A program made the position numbers and the translations under genes. Source: Stigmatella aurantiaca DW4/3-1 (GTDB taxonomy: Bacteria > Myxococcota > Myxococcia > Myxococcales > Myxococcaceae). Taken from it: DNA of 64,000 nt. Each line of letters opens with the position of its first letter. Position 1 is the stretch's first letter. This document shows positions 50,642 to 59,242 of this stretch, piece after piece. The DNA is taken from contig NC_014623.1 of the NCBI RefSeq assembly GCF_000165485.1, forward strand, positions 9,690,893 to 9,754,892. The letters are read 5' to 3'. The notes beneath the pieces are model-generated. The model searched no databases. It saw nothing but the letters and a program-made list of their open reading frames with translations, and had not been told where the DNA came from.

Positions 50642-51856
50642 ATGGGACTGCCAAGGACGTTTCTTCAACTGCTGGCCGCAATGGGAGCCAGCATGACGCT
50701 GCCGAGCTTGCTCTCGCTGGCAACAGTGGTGCAGGGCTGGGTGTTCGCCGGACGGCGGACCCTCACCGGGGTGTTGGTGGCTGCCGCAGATAGCACCTCG
50801 AAGCACTTCTCGGCCTACTACCGGTTGTTTGCTACGGCGCGCTGGAGCTTGGACCAGGTGGGGTTGGCGTTGGTGCGCTTGGCGCTGCCACTGCTGGGCG
50901 AAGGGCCGGTGCCGTTGGATGACACGCTGGCGCGCAAGCGGGGCCTGAAGGTGTTCGGCGCGGGCATGCACCATGACCCGTTGGCCAGCAGCCGCCGGTA
51001 TGCCGTGACGAGCTGGGGGCATAGCTGGGTGGGGCTGGCCGTACGGGTGCAGGTACCCTGTTGTCCCGGCCGATTCTTCAGCCTGCCGGTGCTCTTCCGG
51101 CTCTCCCTCAACCAGAAGGCCGCCGCTCGATGGCACCTCAAGTACCGCACACGGCCGGAGTGGGCGGTGGAACTGCTCCAGTGCCTCTGCACGGCGTTGA
51201 CGGAGTACCGCTTTCGCGTCGCGGCGGACTCCACCTATGGAGGCCAGAGCGTCCTGGGCCACCTGCCTGACAACTGTGATTTGCTCAGCCGCCTGCCTTT
51301 GGATGCGCGCTTGTTCGCCCCACCTCCTGCTCACAAGCCGGGAACCCAGGGGCGGCCTCGCAAGCGAGGCATGCGCTTACCCTCTCCGCGACAAATGCTG
51401 GCGCAGCAGCGCGCCCGACGGGTGACGCTCCACCTCTACGGACGACAGGACACGGTCCGTTTGGTGGAAACCGTGTCCGCTGAGCAGGTGCTGGCCGAGT
51501 ACGCAGGCCGCTGGTCCATTGAAGAAGCTTTCCAAGGCAGCAAGAGTCACTTGGGCTTCGAGGAGCCCCAGGGCTGGAGCCGCTTGGCGGTCCGCCGGAC
51601 TGCTCCCTTGGCCATGCTGCTTTACAGTCTCACAGTGCTGTGGTTTGCCCAGCACGGCCATCGGCTCTACACACCCGTGGCTCGCCCCTGGTACCGCCAC
51701 AAGGTCCGTCCTTCCTTTGCCGACATGCTCGCCACGCTTCGTCTGGCTTGTTTGAAGCCTGCACTTTCGGCGACCCCGGCTTCCCACCAGGGGCGTCAAA
51801 ACCTCCTGGTCCTGCTCCCCGATACTCTTCAGGTTGCTGCGGCTGGGGCCTCCTAA
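50642..51856 (+). CDS. IS701-family (DDE_5) transposase
   Basis: A 404-aa transposase. PVPLDDTLARKRGLKVFGAG carries the first catalytic Asp, RFRVAADSTYGGQSVLGHLP the second, and AEYAGRWSIEEAFQGSKSHL the Glu (WSIEEAFQ). FGAGMHHDPLASSRRYAVTS is typical of the family. ATG at 50642 (GGGGGACGCC upstream). Its stop codon lies at the inner edge of the right inverted repeat. A longer in-frame ORF from 50501 contains no family residues. It cannot supply transposase for the IS427-derived element, which has unrelated ends. Confidence 0.9.
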   Translation: MGLPRTFLQLLAAMGASMTLPSLLSLATVVQGWVFAGRRTLTGVLVAAADSTSKHFSAYYRLFATARWSLDQVGLALVRLALPLLGEGPVPLDDTLARKRGLKVFGAGMHHDPLASSRRYAVTSWGHSWVGLAVRVQVPCCPGRFFSLPVLFRLSLNQKAAARWHLKYRTRPEWAVELLQCLCTALTEYRFRVAADSTYGGQSVLGHLPDNCDLLSRLPLDARLFAPPPAHKPGTQGRPRKRGMRLPSPRQMLAQQRARRVTLHLYGRQDTVRLVETVSAEQVLAEYAGRWSIEEAFQGSKSHLGFEEPQGWSRLAVRRTAPLAMLLYSLTVLWFAQHGHRLYTPVARPWYRHKVRPSFADMLATLRLACLKPALSATPASHQGRQNLLVLLPDTLQVAAAGAS

Positions 51857-51873
51857 AAAGTGCGAAACTCGAA
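51856..51873. repeat. Right inverted repeat of the IS701-type element
   Basis: AAAAGTGCGAAACTCGAA, perfect inverse of 50432-50449. The transposase stop ends within it. Confidence 0.85.
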
Positions 51874-51979
51874 CTAAGCGACAAATCCCCGCGCTTCTCG
51901 CCCGTTCTCGGTGCGGTGGCTCGCGGATTCTCTCCACGCGAACGGGAAGGGGGCACCCTGCATTGAGGCTCGGTCGGGG

Positions 51980-52768
51980 CTACGGTGCTGGGGGCGGCTC
52001 GTCCAGGCCCGCTAGCTGCTCCTCGGCGGCACGGCGGAACCTCGGGACGACCTCCACAGCGAGCCAGTCGCGGATCTGCTGGCGTGCCCCTTCGAGATCT
52101 CCCGCGTCCCGGCGTTCCGTCATCCGGTACATGGCGCTCTCAAGCCGGCCTGAGGCATCACGGAGTCGCCCCATGATCTGCCCGAGAAGCGCCCCGGCAC
52201 TCTCAGGACTGGCTAGCGCCGGTTCCGTCTCGTCCTCGCTCATGCCCACGTCAGCGGCGGCCCTTCGCAGGAAGGCGCGCATCCCCTCGTTGAGGTCGAG
52301 AGGATGCCCTTGCTGGACGCGGTGGAGGAGGATGGGAAGCTGCGAGCGATCACGTAGCGTTGGGTCAATCTGCCCGCTGGCCGCAACCGACTTGAGCCGC
52401 ATCAGCGCGTGAAGAGAGTCTGCCGCACGTTGGCGGTAGAGCGGTACGACCTCAACTGAGAGCACACCCTCCAACTCCCTGCACGCGCCATCCAAGTCCC
52501 CAGCATCCCGGAGGTCTGAGGCTTTGACTTGAGCCTCGAAGAGCCGCTTGGAGCCCTCCTTGAAGCGCCTGCTGATCTCTTGGAGCAGAGTCGTGGCGGT
52601 GGGAACGCTCCGGAGGGCTTCGTCTGCGTCACCGGGAGAGAGCGCTACCTGCTCAGCGGAACGTCGCAAGAGTGCACGTACCTCGTCCGACAGTACGAGC
52701 GGTTCCCCGTCTTCCAAAACATGCGCCTCCAACTCGTCGATCAGTTCTGAGCCGAACTTGTCCGTCAT
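51980..52768 (-). CDS. DUSAM-repeat protein
   Basis: A 262-aa protein made of two similar halves of about 110 residues, each with an LLRRSAEQVALSPGDADEAL-like helix, a KEGSKRLFEAQ-like helix, and DAGDLDGACRELEGVLSVEV-VPxYRQRA (first) or DAGDLEGARQQIRDWLAVEV-VPRFRRAA (second). This is the DUSAM repeat, described only in myxobacteria, as I remember it. Function unknown. The ATG at 52768 has AGGAGG nine bases upstream. It follows the SitA-like lipoprotein gene by 13 bases, so it may be its partner or immunity protein. Confidence 0.8.
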   Translation of the reverse strand: MTDKFGSELIDELEAHVLEDGEPLVLSDEVRALLRRSAEQVALSPGDADEALRSVPTATTLLQEISRRFKEGSKRLFEAQVKASDLRDAGDLDGACRELEGVLSVEVVPLYRQRAADSLHALMRLKSVAASGQIDPTLRDRSQLPILLHRVQQGHPLDLNEGMRAFLRRAAADVGMSEDETEPALASPESAGALLGQIMGRLRDASGRLESAMYRMTERRDAGDLEGARQQIRDWLAVEVVPRFRRAAEEQLAGLDEPPPAP

Positions 52769-52781
52769 GGGGACAGTCCTC

Positions 52782-53270
52782 CTAGTTGGTGGCCGGGAAG
52801 CACCGGCCCTCCGGCCACTTCCCCTGCTGGCCTTCACAGAACCGGAAACAGTCAACACAGTTCCACGTTCCGGCCCAGCCGTCATTGATGCACTTGTTGT
52901 AGTTGTCCATGCACTTCTTCTTCCACTTCGGAAGACGCCCCGCCGCTTCCAAGACCTGTGCGGCGGCTGCAAGTTGCCCGAGCGCTTCGAGGGTCTCCTC
53001 CGCTTCCAGAGGGTCAGCGCCGCAACTCTGCACCGGGGTCAGGGGGTGGTTCTGGATACAGCAGCTCATCGAGTTCCAGCAGGCTCCGGCAGACTGAGCC
53101 ACTGCGGAAGGTGGGTTCGGGGCGGTCGTGGAGCGCAAGTTCGGGTCTGTCACGGAAAGCGGCGCGAGAGCACGGACGGAAGGGGTGTGGGATCCCGTGG
53201 AACACCCTCCCATCAGCACCGTGAGCATGACCGGCAACCAGAGCGCCAGGGCGCGACTTGGCGGCTTCAT
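52782..53270 (-). CDS. SitA-like lipoprotein
   Basis: A 162-aa lipoprotein: LALWLPVMLTVLMGGCSTG carries the lipobox (MGGC). The mature protein has paired Cys (GACWNSMSCCIQNHP) and a Cys-rich C-terminus (KWKKKCMDNYNKCINDGWAG, TWNCVDCFRFCEGQQGKW). Size and layout resemble the SitA-type toxin lipoproteins exchanged between myxobacterial outer membranes, though the toxin domain is unfamiliar. ATG at 53270 without a clear ribosome-binding site. The DUSAM gene follows 13 bases downstream. Confidence 0.7.
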   Translation of the reverse strand: MKPPSRALALWLPVMLTVLMGGCSTGSHTPSVRALAPLSVTDPNLRSTTAPNPPSAVAQSAGACWNSMSCCIQNHPLTPVQSCGADPLEAEETLEALGQLAAAAQVLEAAGRLPKWKKKCMDNYNKCINDGWAGTWNCVDCFRFCEGQQGKWPEGRCFPATN

Positions 53271-53490
53271 GGATTTCAAGATAGAGCCGTCGAGGATCGC
53301 AGGGCTGGCCACGCCAACTGGAGCCCGTCGTTCAACGAACAATCTTGATTCTGAGGTTCTGCGCCTGCCGCCCATCCTGCTCGGTGGGTCTGGGCGCGGT
53401 GGGCGGGCGGGCTCTCAGGGGAGGTCGGGGTATCGTCCCCCAGGCAATTCACCTTGGCCGGAAGAGAGTGGAGCCGAGGGGCGGAAGAAA

Positions 53491-53616
53491 TCAGCGACGT
53501 TCCCCGCCCCACCGGTCCATGCTGGACCTCTGCTGCCCTTCGTGAAGCTGGGGAGCCGCTTCCTTCGACTTGGGAGCCTTCGAAGCGGGCTTCTTGGTCT
53601 TGGGCTTCTTAAGCAT
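53491..53616 (-). CDS. Possible small Lys-rich protein
   Basis: A 41-aa frame MLKKPKTKKPASKAPKSKEA followed by PQLHEGQQRSSMDRWGGERR. The Lys/Ala/Pro N-terminus is typical of nucleic-acid-binding tails. A GAGG abuts the ATG, a poor spacing. No homologue known to me. The rest of the 550-bp interval 53271-53821 holds nothing else I can name. Confidence 0.3.
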   Translation of the reverse strand: MLKKPKTKKPASKAPKSKEAAPQLHEGQQRSSMDRWGGERR

Positions 53617-53821
53617 CCTCGGGTTCTCTGCCCGGTCTACACAGAAACTCCACGGCCATGGACACCCGATTCCAGACTCTCGGGAGAACAGAACAATGTC
53701 CCCGAGCGGGGGCCGCCACGGCATTGTGAGGTGCCCAGATGTTCGCGGGGTCTTCCTCGTTACGCACGACCCGCCGACTGAGTTGTGGTAACTTGAGAGT
53801 TGGGCTGGCCAAGGTCCGCCC

Positions 53822-54127
53822 GTGGCCACACGAAAGTCACCCCACTCCCACGGGCGTTCCGAAGTCCGGACACGGAAGGACTTGGCACCTGCCATCAGGC
53901 GAGCGTTGAAGCGCCTTGGCAGCCGTCTCCGCGATCTCCGGGTAGAGCGGGGGCTCTCCCAGGAAGAGGCTGCAGAGGTCATGGGGATTCACCCCAAGTC
54001 CATGCCGCGTCTAGAGAGCGGAAGTACAAACCCCACAGTGGCCACGCTCGTAGCTGCGTCCGTGGCCTACAAGGTGCCACTCCGTGACCTGTTTCCAGGG
54101 GGCGAGGAAGAGGACGACAGCCAGTGA
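53822..54127 (+). CDS. XRE-family helix-turn-helix regulator
   Basis: A 101-aa DNA-binding protein. The helix-turn-helix spans GSRLRDLRVERGLSQEEAAE, VMGIHPKSMPRLESGSTNPT, VATLVAASVAYKVPLRDLF: a standard lambda-Cro/XRE fold. The basic N-terminus (RKSPHSHGRSEVRTRKDL) is a likely extension. GTG start with AAGG seven bases upstream. It diverges from the SitA-like operon and could control it. Confidence 0.85.
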   Translation: MATRKSPHSHGRSEVRTRKDLAPAIRRALKRLGSRLRDLRVERGLSQEEAAEVMGIHPKSMPRLESGSTNPTVATLVAASVAYKVPLRDLFPGGEEEDDSQ

Positions 54128-54214
54128 CGGCCTCGCCTCACAACCACACCCTGGCCACCGCCGTAGTAACATCCGTAATGCCGTTCCCTCCACGCCTGAG
54201 CTGTGGCTCGGTGA

Positions 54215-54448
54215 TCATGGGGTCTCCCTGTAATCCGTCGAGAGCCAGATACAGAGACTGAGGTCGAAGTTCAGCCCAGGCGCATGTTCGACGTGTGGTG
54301 CAGTGACCGTCGTTCGCGCTACGGCTTGAATCCGGCGACTGTCGGCGGCAATGAGGTTGAAGCCGTTCGTATTGCCAGGGGGCAACTGCCCGCCGTAGGT
54401 CATGCGTGCGATCCACGCGCCGATGCCTTCAACAACCCTTCTGCCGCG
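54215..54448 (-). pseudogene. Unidentified C-terminal gene fragment
   Basis: The frame RRVVEGIGAWIARMTYGGQL, PPGNTNGFNLIAADSRRIQA and NFDLSLCIWLSTDYRETP then stop looks like real protein, with no start and an upstream stop eight codons earlier. A neighbouring frame reads PAVSDRAAEGLL just upstream, suggesting a frameshift. I do not recognise the family. The remaining intergenic bases hold nothing else. Confidence 0.4.
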
Positions 54449-54479
54449 CGGTCACTGACTGCGGGCAGTCGCGGGCCCC

Positions 54480-57400
54480 TCAGGGCTTCTCGGTCTCCGA
54501 GGGGACGATGGCCCGCACCACGGTCTCGTCGTCGCTGTCTCCCGGCTCCATCGGGCTGGAGCTGGGGCTGGCCCCCAGTGACTTCTCGCTGTTCAGGCGC
54601 CAGAACCGCCGCGGCGCCAGGGGCTCTCCCGGAGGCCCGGGCACCACGCGCGGCCAGAAGTCGTACTCCGTGAGCCCCAGCCGCGCCGCCAGCTGACGCC
54701 ACTCCTCGAACAGCGGCGCCGCGCCCGCGCTGTCGCCCAGCTCCTCCAGCGCCTCCGCGGAGCGTTGCAACGCCAGCACGAGGCTGCTCAGGTTGCCGGC
54801 CGCCTTGAGCCGCGCCACCGCCTCGCTTCCCAGCGTCCGCACCCGCTCCACCTCACCGCCTGCCAGCGCCTCCAGGTGGGCCTGTCCCACGAGGCACAAG
54901 GCCTCGGCGTGTTCATTCTGCGCGCCATCGGTGGACAGCTCCAGGCCCCGCGCATAGGCGAGCCGGGCTTCCTCCAGACGGCCCGCCACGAACTCCACAT
55001 CCCCCAGGAAGGCGTAGGCCACGGGCTGGCCGTAGCGGGTGTCCTGCCGCCGCATCACCTCGAGCGCCTGCTGGAGCAGGTGCCTGGCCCGGCCCAGCTG
55101 GCCCACGTGGAACTGCTGGCGCCCGGCGTAGATCAGCGCCACGCACAGGTACACCCCGGTGATGCCGTTGGCCTCGGTGTACGCCAGCATCTCCGCGGTG
55201 CGCTTCACCCCTTCGTCCCAGCGAAACCCGGCCTCGGCCACGGCGGCCGAATAGAAAAGCGAGGCCACCATGCGCACCGGGTTGCCCAACCGCAGCGCCA
55301 TGCGCGAGGCCGAGGCCACACACTCCCGCGCCTGGCGGTACTCGCCGCAGTAGGCCAGGGAGAGGGCCAGCAGCCCCTCGGAGTGGGCCTGCTCCACGGC
55401 CTCGCCCGCCTCCGCCGCCAGCGCCACCGCCTCCGAGAGCACGGGGACCGCCGGTCCGAACCGGCCCGTGCTGCACAGCGCCCGGCCCACGATGTTCTTC
55501 GGCACGCAGAGGAGCCCTCGCGGCGCGCCCTCCACGGGCAGCGCGAGGCACTGACGGCTGAAGTCCAGCGCGCGGATGAAATCTCCTTGCGCGTAATACA
55601 CCCGCGCGGACGCGCTCTTGAGCGACAGCGCCTGCACCGGCGTGAGGTGGGGCAGCGCCGCGCAGGACTCCAGGCACTGGAGCATCTCGGCCCCTTGTCC
55701 CAGCATGCCGCCGACCCGGATCCGCTCACACAGCGCCCGCACCAGCAGGGCATCCCGCTCCACCGAGCCCGGCAACGTGCAGAGCAGCAGGTAGGCCTTG
55801 CGCAGGTGCTGGCTGGCGGCAATGGGCTCCAGCAGCCGCTCCGCCTCCAGCCCCGCCTCCACGTAGACGCTGGCGGCCCGCATCGTCTCGCCGGCCTTCT
55901 CCCAGTGGGGACCGAGCGTCGCCGAGGGCGCGTTGCGCTGCCGCAGCCGCTCGGCGATGCGCCGGTGGATGGCCGCGTCGTCCTCCTCCAGCTCCACCTC
56001 GTAGGCCGCGAGCCGCTCGCGCACGCTCTCGCTCGAGAAGGTGCACGTGTCGCCCGAGGAGGAGCACAGCCGCTGCGCCTCCGCCGCGACGAGCGCGGTG
56101 CGGACCTCCTCCTGGGTGAACAGCCCCAGCGCCGCGAGATCCGAGCCGAGGAACCGCCGGCCGATGAGCGCCGCCACCCGGAGCACCCTCCGCGCGGGCA
56201 CCTCCAGCGCACACCCCATCACGGTGGAGACGGCCTCCGGCGGCCGGTACTCGCCGCGCAGGCGCTCGGACAGGCGGATGCGGCCCTCCGCGTCCCGCGA
56301 GAGGTAACCGCCGTGTTGCAGGTCCTGGATGATGCGCACGCCCGCCAGCGGGTTGCCCATGGCCAGGAAGGGCACCCACTGCATCAGCGTGCGCACCACC
56401 GAGGACGCCGCGCCGCCCACGAGCGTCGCCAGCAGGAGCTCGTTCTCCTCGGCGCTCAGGGGGTGGAGCGTCAGCATCCGCAGCGCCCCACTGCGCGCCA
56501 GGCGCGGCGGCGGGCGGGTGGTGCACAGCAGCAGCACCCCGGGTGGCGGCTCCGCCGTCAGCCGCGAGAGCACCGCCAGGGTGCCCTCGTCCGACCAGTG
56601 CACATCCTCCAGCACCAGCACCAGGGGGTAAACCGCCCCCACGGCGGAGAACAGGTGCCCGAGGGCCTTGCCCACGCGCTCCGGGCCCAGCCCCTGGACG
56701 AGGGCGCCCTCGGTGCCGCGGCCGGACTTGCTGGGCAGCAGCCGGGCCAACTCCGGCACCAGCCGCAGCAGCTCCTGGGCCTCGTCCGTGAGCGACACGC
56801 CCGCGACGCCGCGCACCCGCTGCCCGGGCTCGCCCCGCAGGCCCATCATCCGGTCCACCAGTTGCCCCAGCGCCTCGCGCAACGGGGAGTAGGGCACCAG
56901 CTCCCCGAGCTGCCGGCAGCGGCCGTAGCCCACCAGCAGCCGCATCCCGCCCTCCGGGTGCAGCAACACCTCGGAGATGAGCCGGCTCTTGCCCATGCCC
57001 GCCTCGCCCACCAGCATGAGCGCGCGGCCCTGGCAATCGACGAGGGCATCCACCGCCTCTTGCAGCAACGTCAGCTCGCGCTGGCGCCCCACGAAGGGCA
57101 CCTCCTGCGCGAGCTGCGCGGGCACGGGCGAGGGCGTGGACTCGCGGTGCCCCACCCGCCCCCTCAGCAAGTCGAAGTAGACGGCCTGGAGCCGGATGGC
57201 CAGCCGCGCCGCCCCGCCAAAGCGCTGCTCCGGCTCGGGCTCCAGCAGCGAGCGCACCAGCGCCGCCACCGCGGAAGGCACCCGGGGGCACGCTTCCTCC
57301 AGCGGCGTCATCGCCCCGGAGCGCTTGAGCGTGCCCACCTCCGCATAGGGCTTGTCGTTGGGAAACGGCAGGCGCAGCGAGAGCATCTCGTACAGCAGCG

Positions 57401-58052
57401 TCCCCAGCGCGTAGAGGTCCACCTGCTCGCTGAAGCGGTCCACCGCCCCGAAGAAGCACTCGGGCGCCAGGTACGAGAGCGTGCCCGCCACGGGCCCCCC
57501 CTCGTGGGTGCGGAACCCGCTGGACAGCCGCGCCAGGCCGAAGTCCAGCACCTTCACCCGGGGCTCCACCGCGTCCGTGATGATGATGTTGGCGGGCTTG
57601 AGGTCCAGGTGCAGCACCTTGGCCTCGTGGCACCAGGCGAGCGCCTCGGCGATGCGGCGGGTGAGCTGGAGCGCCTCCAGCGCCTCCAACGGCCCCCGCC
57701 GCTGGAGGTACTGGCCCAGCACCTCGCCCCGCACCAGCTCCATCACCAGGTACAGCCGCCCATCCTCCAGGAAGCCGTAGCCGAGCACCTCCACGAGCGC
57801 GGGGTGCCGCAACCGCGTGAGCGCCTCGATTTCATTCTGCTGCCAGACGAGCTCCTGCGCGGTGATGGAGCGGGCCGAGTGCTTGCTGACCTTGATGGCC
57901 ACCTGCCGCTGCTCGCCGTCGCGCGCGCGGTGCACCACGCCGAAGCCGCCGGAGCTCAGGACGTCCTCGATGACGTAGGCGCCCACCTTCGTCCCGGGCG
58001 TCAGTGCGGCGGGGACGTTCGGAACGTCCTTTTCCAGGGCAGGAGGGGCCAT
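54480..58052 (-). CDS. Ser/Thr protein kinase with STAND-type ATPase and TPR-like repeats
   Basis: A 1190-aa multidomain kinase. Kinase domain: SSGGFGVVHRARD, VAIKVSK, VLHLDLKPANIIITD (HLD for HRD), LDFGLARL and GTLSYLAPE. The ATPase (about residues 320-640) has GRQRELTLLQEAV, Walker A MLVGEAGMGKSRL and Walker B LVLVLEDVHWSDEG. The remaining 450 residues are helical repeats (AYLLLCTLPG, RALDFSRQCLALP, ALEVMRRQDTRYG). Same overall design as the 30914 gene. It lies upstream-facing to the phosphorelay operon, in the same direction. Confidence 0.9.
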   Translation of the reverse strand: MAPPALEKDVPNVPAALTPGTKVGAYVIEDVLSSGGFGVVHRARDGEQRQVAIKVSKHSARSITAQELVWQQNEIEALTRLRHPALVEVLGYGFLEDGRLYLVMELVRGEVLGQYLQRRGPLEALEALQLTRRIAEALAWCHEAKVLHLDLKPANIIITDAVEPRVKVLDFGLARLSSGFRTHEGGPVAGTLSYLAPECFFGAVDRFSEQVDLYALGTLLYEMLSLRLPFPNDKPYAEVGTLKRSGAMTPLEEACPRVPSAVAALVRSLLEPEPEQRFGGAARLAIRLQAVYFDLLRGRVGHRESTPSPVPAQLAQEVPFVGRQRELTLLQEAVDALVDCQGRALMLVGEAGMGKSRLISEVLLHPEGGMRLLVGYGRCRQLGELVPYSPLREALGQLVDRMMGLRGEPGQRVRGVAGVSLTDEAQELLRLVPELARLLPSKSGRGTEGALVQGLGPERVGKALGHLFSAVGAVYPLVLVLEDVHWSDEGTLAVLSRLTAEPPPGVLLLCTTRPPPRLARSGALRMLTLHPLSAEENELLLATLVGGAASSVVRTLMQWVPFLAMGNPLAGVRIIQDLQHGGYLSRDAEGRIRLSERLRGEYRPPEAVSTVMGCALEVPARRVLRVAALIGRRFLGSDLAALGLFTQEEVRTALVAAEAQRLCSSSGDTCTFSSESVRERLAAYEVELEEDDAAIHRRIAERLRQRNAPSATLGPHWEKAGETMRAASVYVEAGLEAERLLEPIAASQHLRKAYLLLCTLPGSVERDALLVRALCERIRVGGMLGQGAEMLQCLESCAALPHLTPVQALSLKSASARVYYAQGDFIRALDFSRQCLALPVEGAPRGLLCVPKNIVGRALCSTGRFGPAVPVLSEAVALAAEAGEAVEQAHSEGLLALSLAYCGEYRQARECVASASRMALRLGNPVRMVASLFYSAAVAEAGFRWDEGVKRTAEMLAYTEANGITGVYLCVALIYAGRQQFHVGQLGRARHLLQQALEVMRRQDTRYGQPVAYAFLGDVEFVAGRLEEARLAYARGLELSTDGAQNEHAEALCLVGQAHLEALAGGEVERVRTLGSEAVARLKAAGNLSSLVLALQRSAEALEELGDSAGAAPLFEEWRQLAARLGLTEYDFWPRVVPGPPGEPLAPRRFWRLNSEKSLGASPSSSPMEPGDSDDETVVRAIVPSETEKP

Positions 58053-58149
58053 CGTTTCGATGTGGCCCCAGAATGCCAGGGAATGCAGCGGCGATCATCC
58101 CCCCGTGCGGAAACGGCCCCTCGGCCCCCCACCGGTGGCCGGGGGGCGC

Positions 58150-58533
58150 TCACGGGTCAGAGGGGAGCAGCCGGGCCAGACACGCCAGCAGCTCATCGAA
58201 GTGCTTGCCCTTCTGGAAGACCGCATCGGCCAAGTCACACCGCCCGGCCTCGTCCAGCCACCCGGTCACGAGCACCAGCTTCGCGTCGGGCAGCTTGCGG
58301 CGCACCAGGGGAATGAGGCTGCGCCCGTCACCATCCCCCAGCCGGGAATCCAGCAGCACGGCATCATACCGCGGCGCGTTGCTCAGCAGCTGGGTGGCGC
58401 GCGCGAAGGAGTCGGCGGTGACGACGGCGAAGCCCTCATCCTCCAGCAGCATCGTGAGGGTCATCCGGTTGCCAGGGTCGTCCTCCACCAGCAACAGGCG
58501 CTGACGCGGCAGCCCCGGGTCTTTCATGAGCAC
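58150..58533 (-). CDS. Single-domain response regulator
   Basis: A 127-aa receiver: RLLLVEDDPGNRMTLTMLLE, AVLLDSRLGDGDG with the phospho-Asp, LVLVTGWLDEAG and the Lys in FQKGKHFDELL. There is no output domain, so it acts through protein contact. Start either GTG 58533 or ATG 58527. It is the last gene of the phosphorelay operon, 12 bases after the histidine kinase. Confidence 0.9.
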   Translation of the reverse strand: MLMKDPGLPRQRLLLVEDDPGNRMTLTMLLEDEGFAVVTADSFARATQLLSNAPRYDAVLLDSRLGDGDGRSLIPLVRRKLPDAKLVLVTGWLDEAGRCDLADAVFQKGKHFDELLACLARLLPSDP

Positions 58534-58545
58534 CCGTCCATCGCC

Positions 58546-59241
58546 TCATGGCTCCCCGAGGGGGAAATAGACCCGGACCTGGGTGCCGCGGGGCTCACGG
58601 GGGCGCAGCTCCACCCAGGCCCGGCTGCGCAGGGCCAGACGCTGGACGATGCACAGCCCCACCCCCACATGGCCGGGCTTGGTCGTCATGAAGGGCTCGA
58701 ACACCTGGGCCTGCTGCTCCGGGGGGATGCCCGGCCCGGTGTCACTCACCTCGAGGATGACCTGGGCGTCCTGCTCCAACGTGCGCACGGTGAGCTGTCC
58801 GCCCTCGGGCATGGCCTCCAGGGCGTTCTCCAGCAGGCACCGGGTGAGCAGCGTCAGGTCCTCCGCGTCCGCCTCCAGGGGCGTCTGGTCCTCGCACGAG
58901 CGCTCCCAGCGCAAGGTGCCCGGCACCCGCACCCGCGCGAAGGCGCGATCCACCGCCTCGCGCAGCAGGCTGCGGCCCTGGAGCCCCGCGAGCGCGGGGG
59001 GACCGCGATGGGAGAGCAGCTCCTCGGCGGAGGCCAGCTCCCGGTCGATGAGCTGGAAGAACGCCTGCACGCGCGGATCGCCCTTCCACAGCTCCGTCTT
59101 CTGCGCCTGGCGCATCAGGTAATACGAGGCGTTGCGGATGCTGGAGAACCGGTTGCGCAGGTTGTGGCGCAGCACGGCGGTGACCACCTCGGCCACCACG
59201 GCGCGCTCATGGACCGGCAACCCCTGGGTGTTCTCGTCCAC
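58546..59241 (-). CDS. Soluble sensor histidine kinase
   Basis: A 231-aa kinase core without a sensor domain: VLRHNLRNRFSSIRNASYYL gives the phospho-His, LLENALEAMPEGG the N box, VSDTGPGIP the D box and GVGLCIVQRLA the G box. The GTG at 59241 has AAGGAGCTGAC upstream and overlaps the stop of the tandem-receiver gene region by two bases of spacing. Input must come from another protein, perhaps the tandem receiver. Confidence 0.9.
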   Translation of the reverse strand: MDENTQGLPVHERAVVAEVVTAVLRHNLRNRFSSIRNASYYLMRQAQKTELWKGDPRVQAFFQLIDRELASAEELLSHRGPPALAGLQGRSLLREAVDRAFARVRVPGTLRWERSCEDQTPLEADAEDLTLLTRCLLENALEAMPEGGQLTVRTLEQDAQVILEVSDTGPGIPPEQQAQVFEPFMTTKPGHVGVGLCIVQRLALRSRAWVELRPREPRGTQVRVYFPLGEP

Positions 59242-59242
59242 G

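Larger units (their letters stand above)
50432..51873 (+). mobile_element. Intact IS701-type insertion sequence
   Basis: A 1.44-kb IS with perfect 18-bp terminal inverted repeats (50432-50449 TTCGAGTTTCGCACTTTT and its inverse at 51856-51873) and one full transposase gene. The right flank CTAA fits the YTAR target of IS701 elements; the left flank AGCT does not, so the left junction with mobile element copy B has been altered. It may still be active. Confidence 0.85.

Noticed and set aside
54765-58316. Plus-strand ORF of 1183 codons
   Set aside because: Antisense of the second kinase-ATPase gene; same kind of shadow composition.
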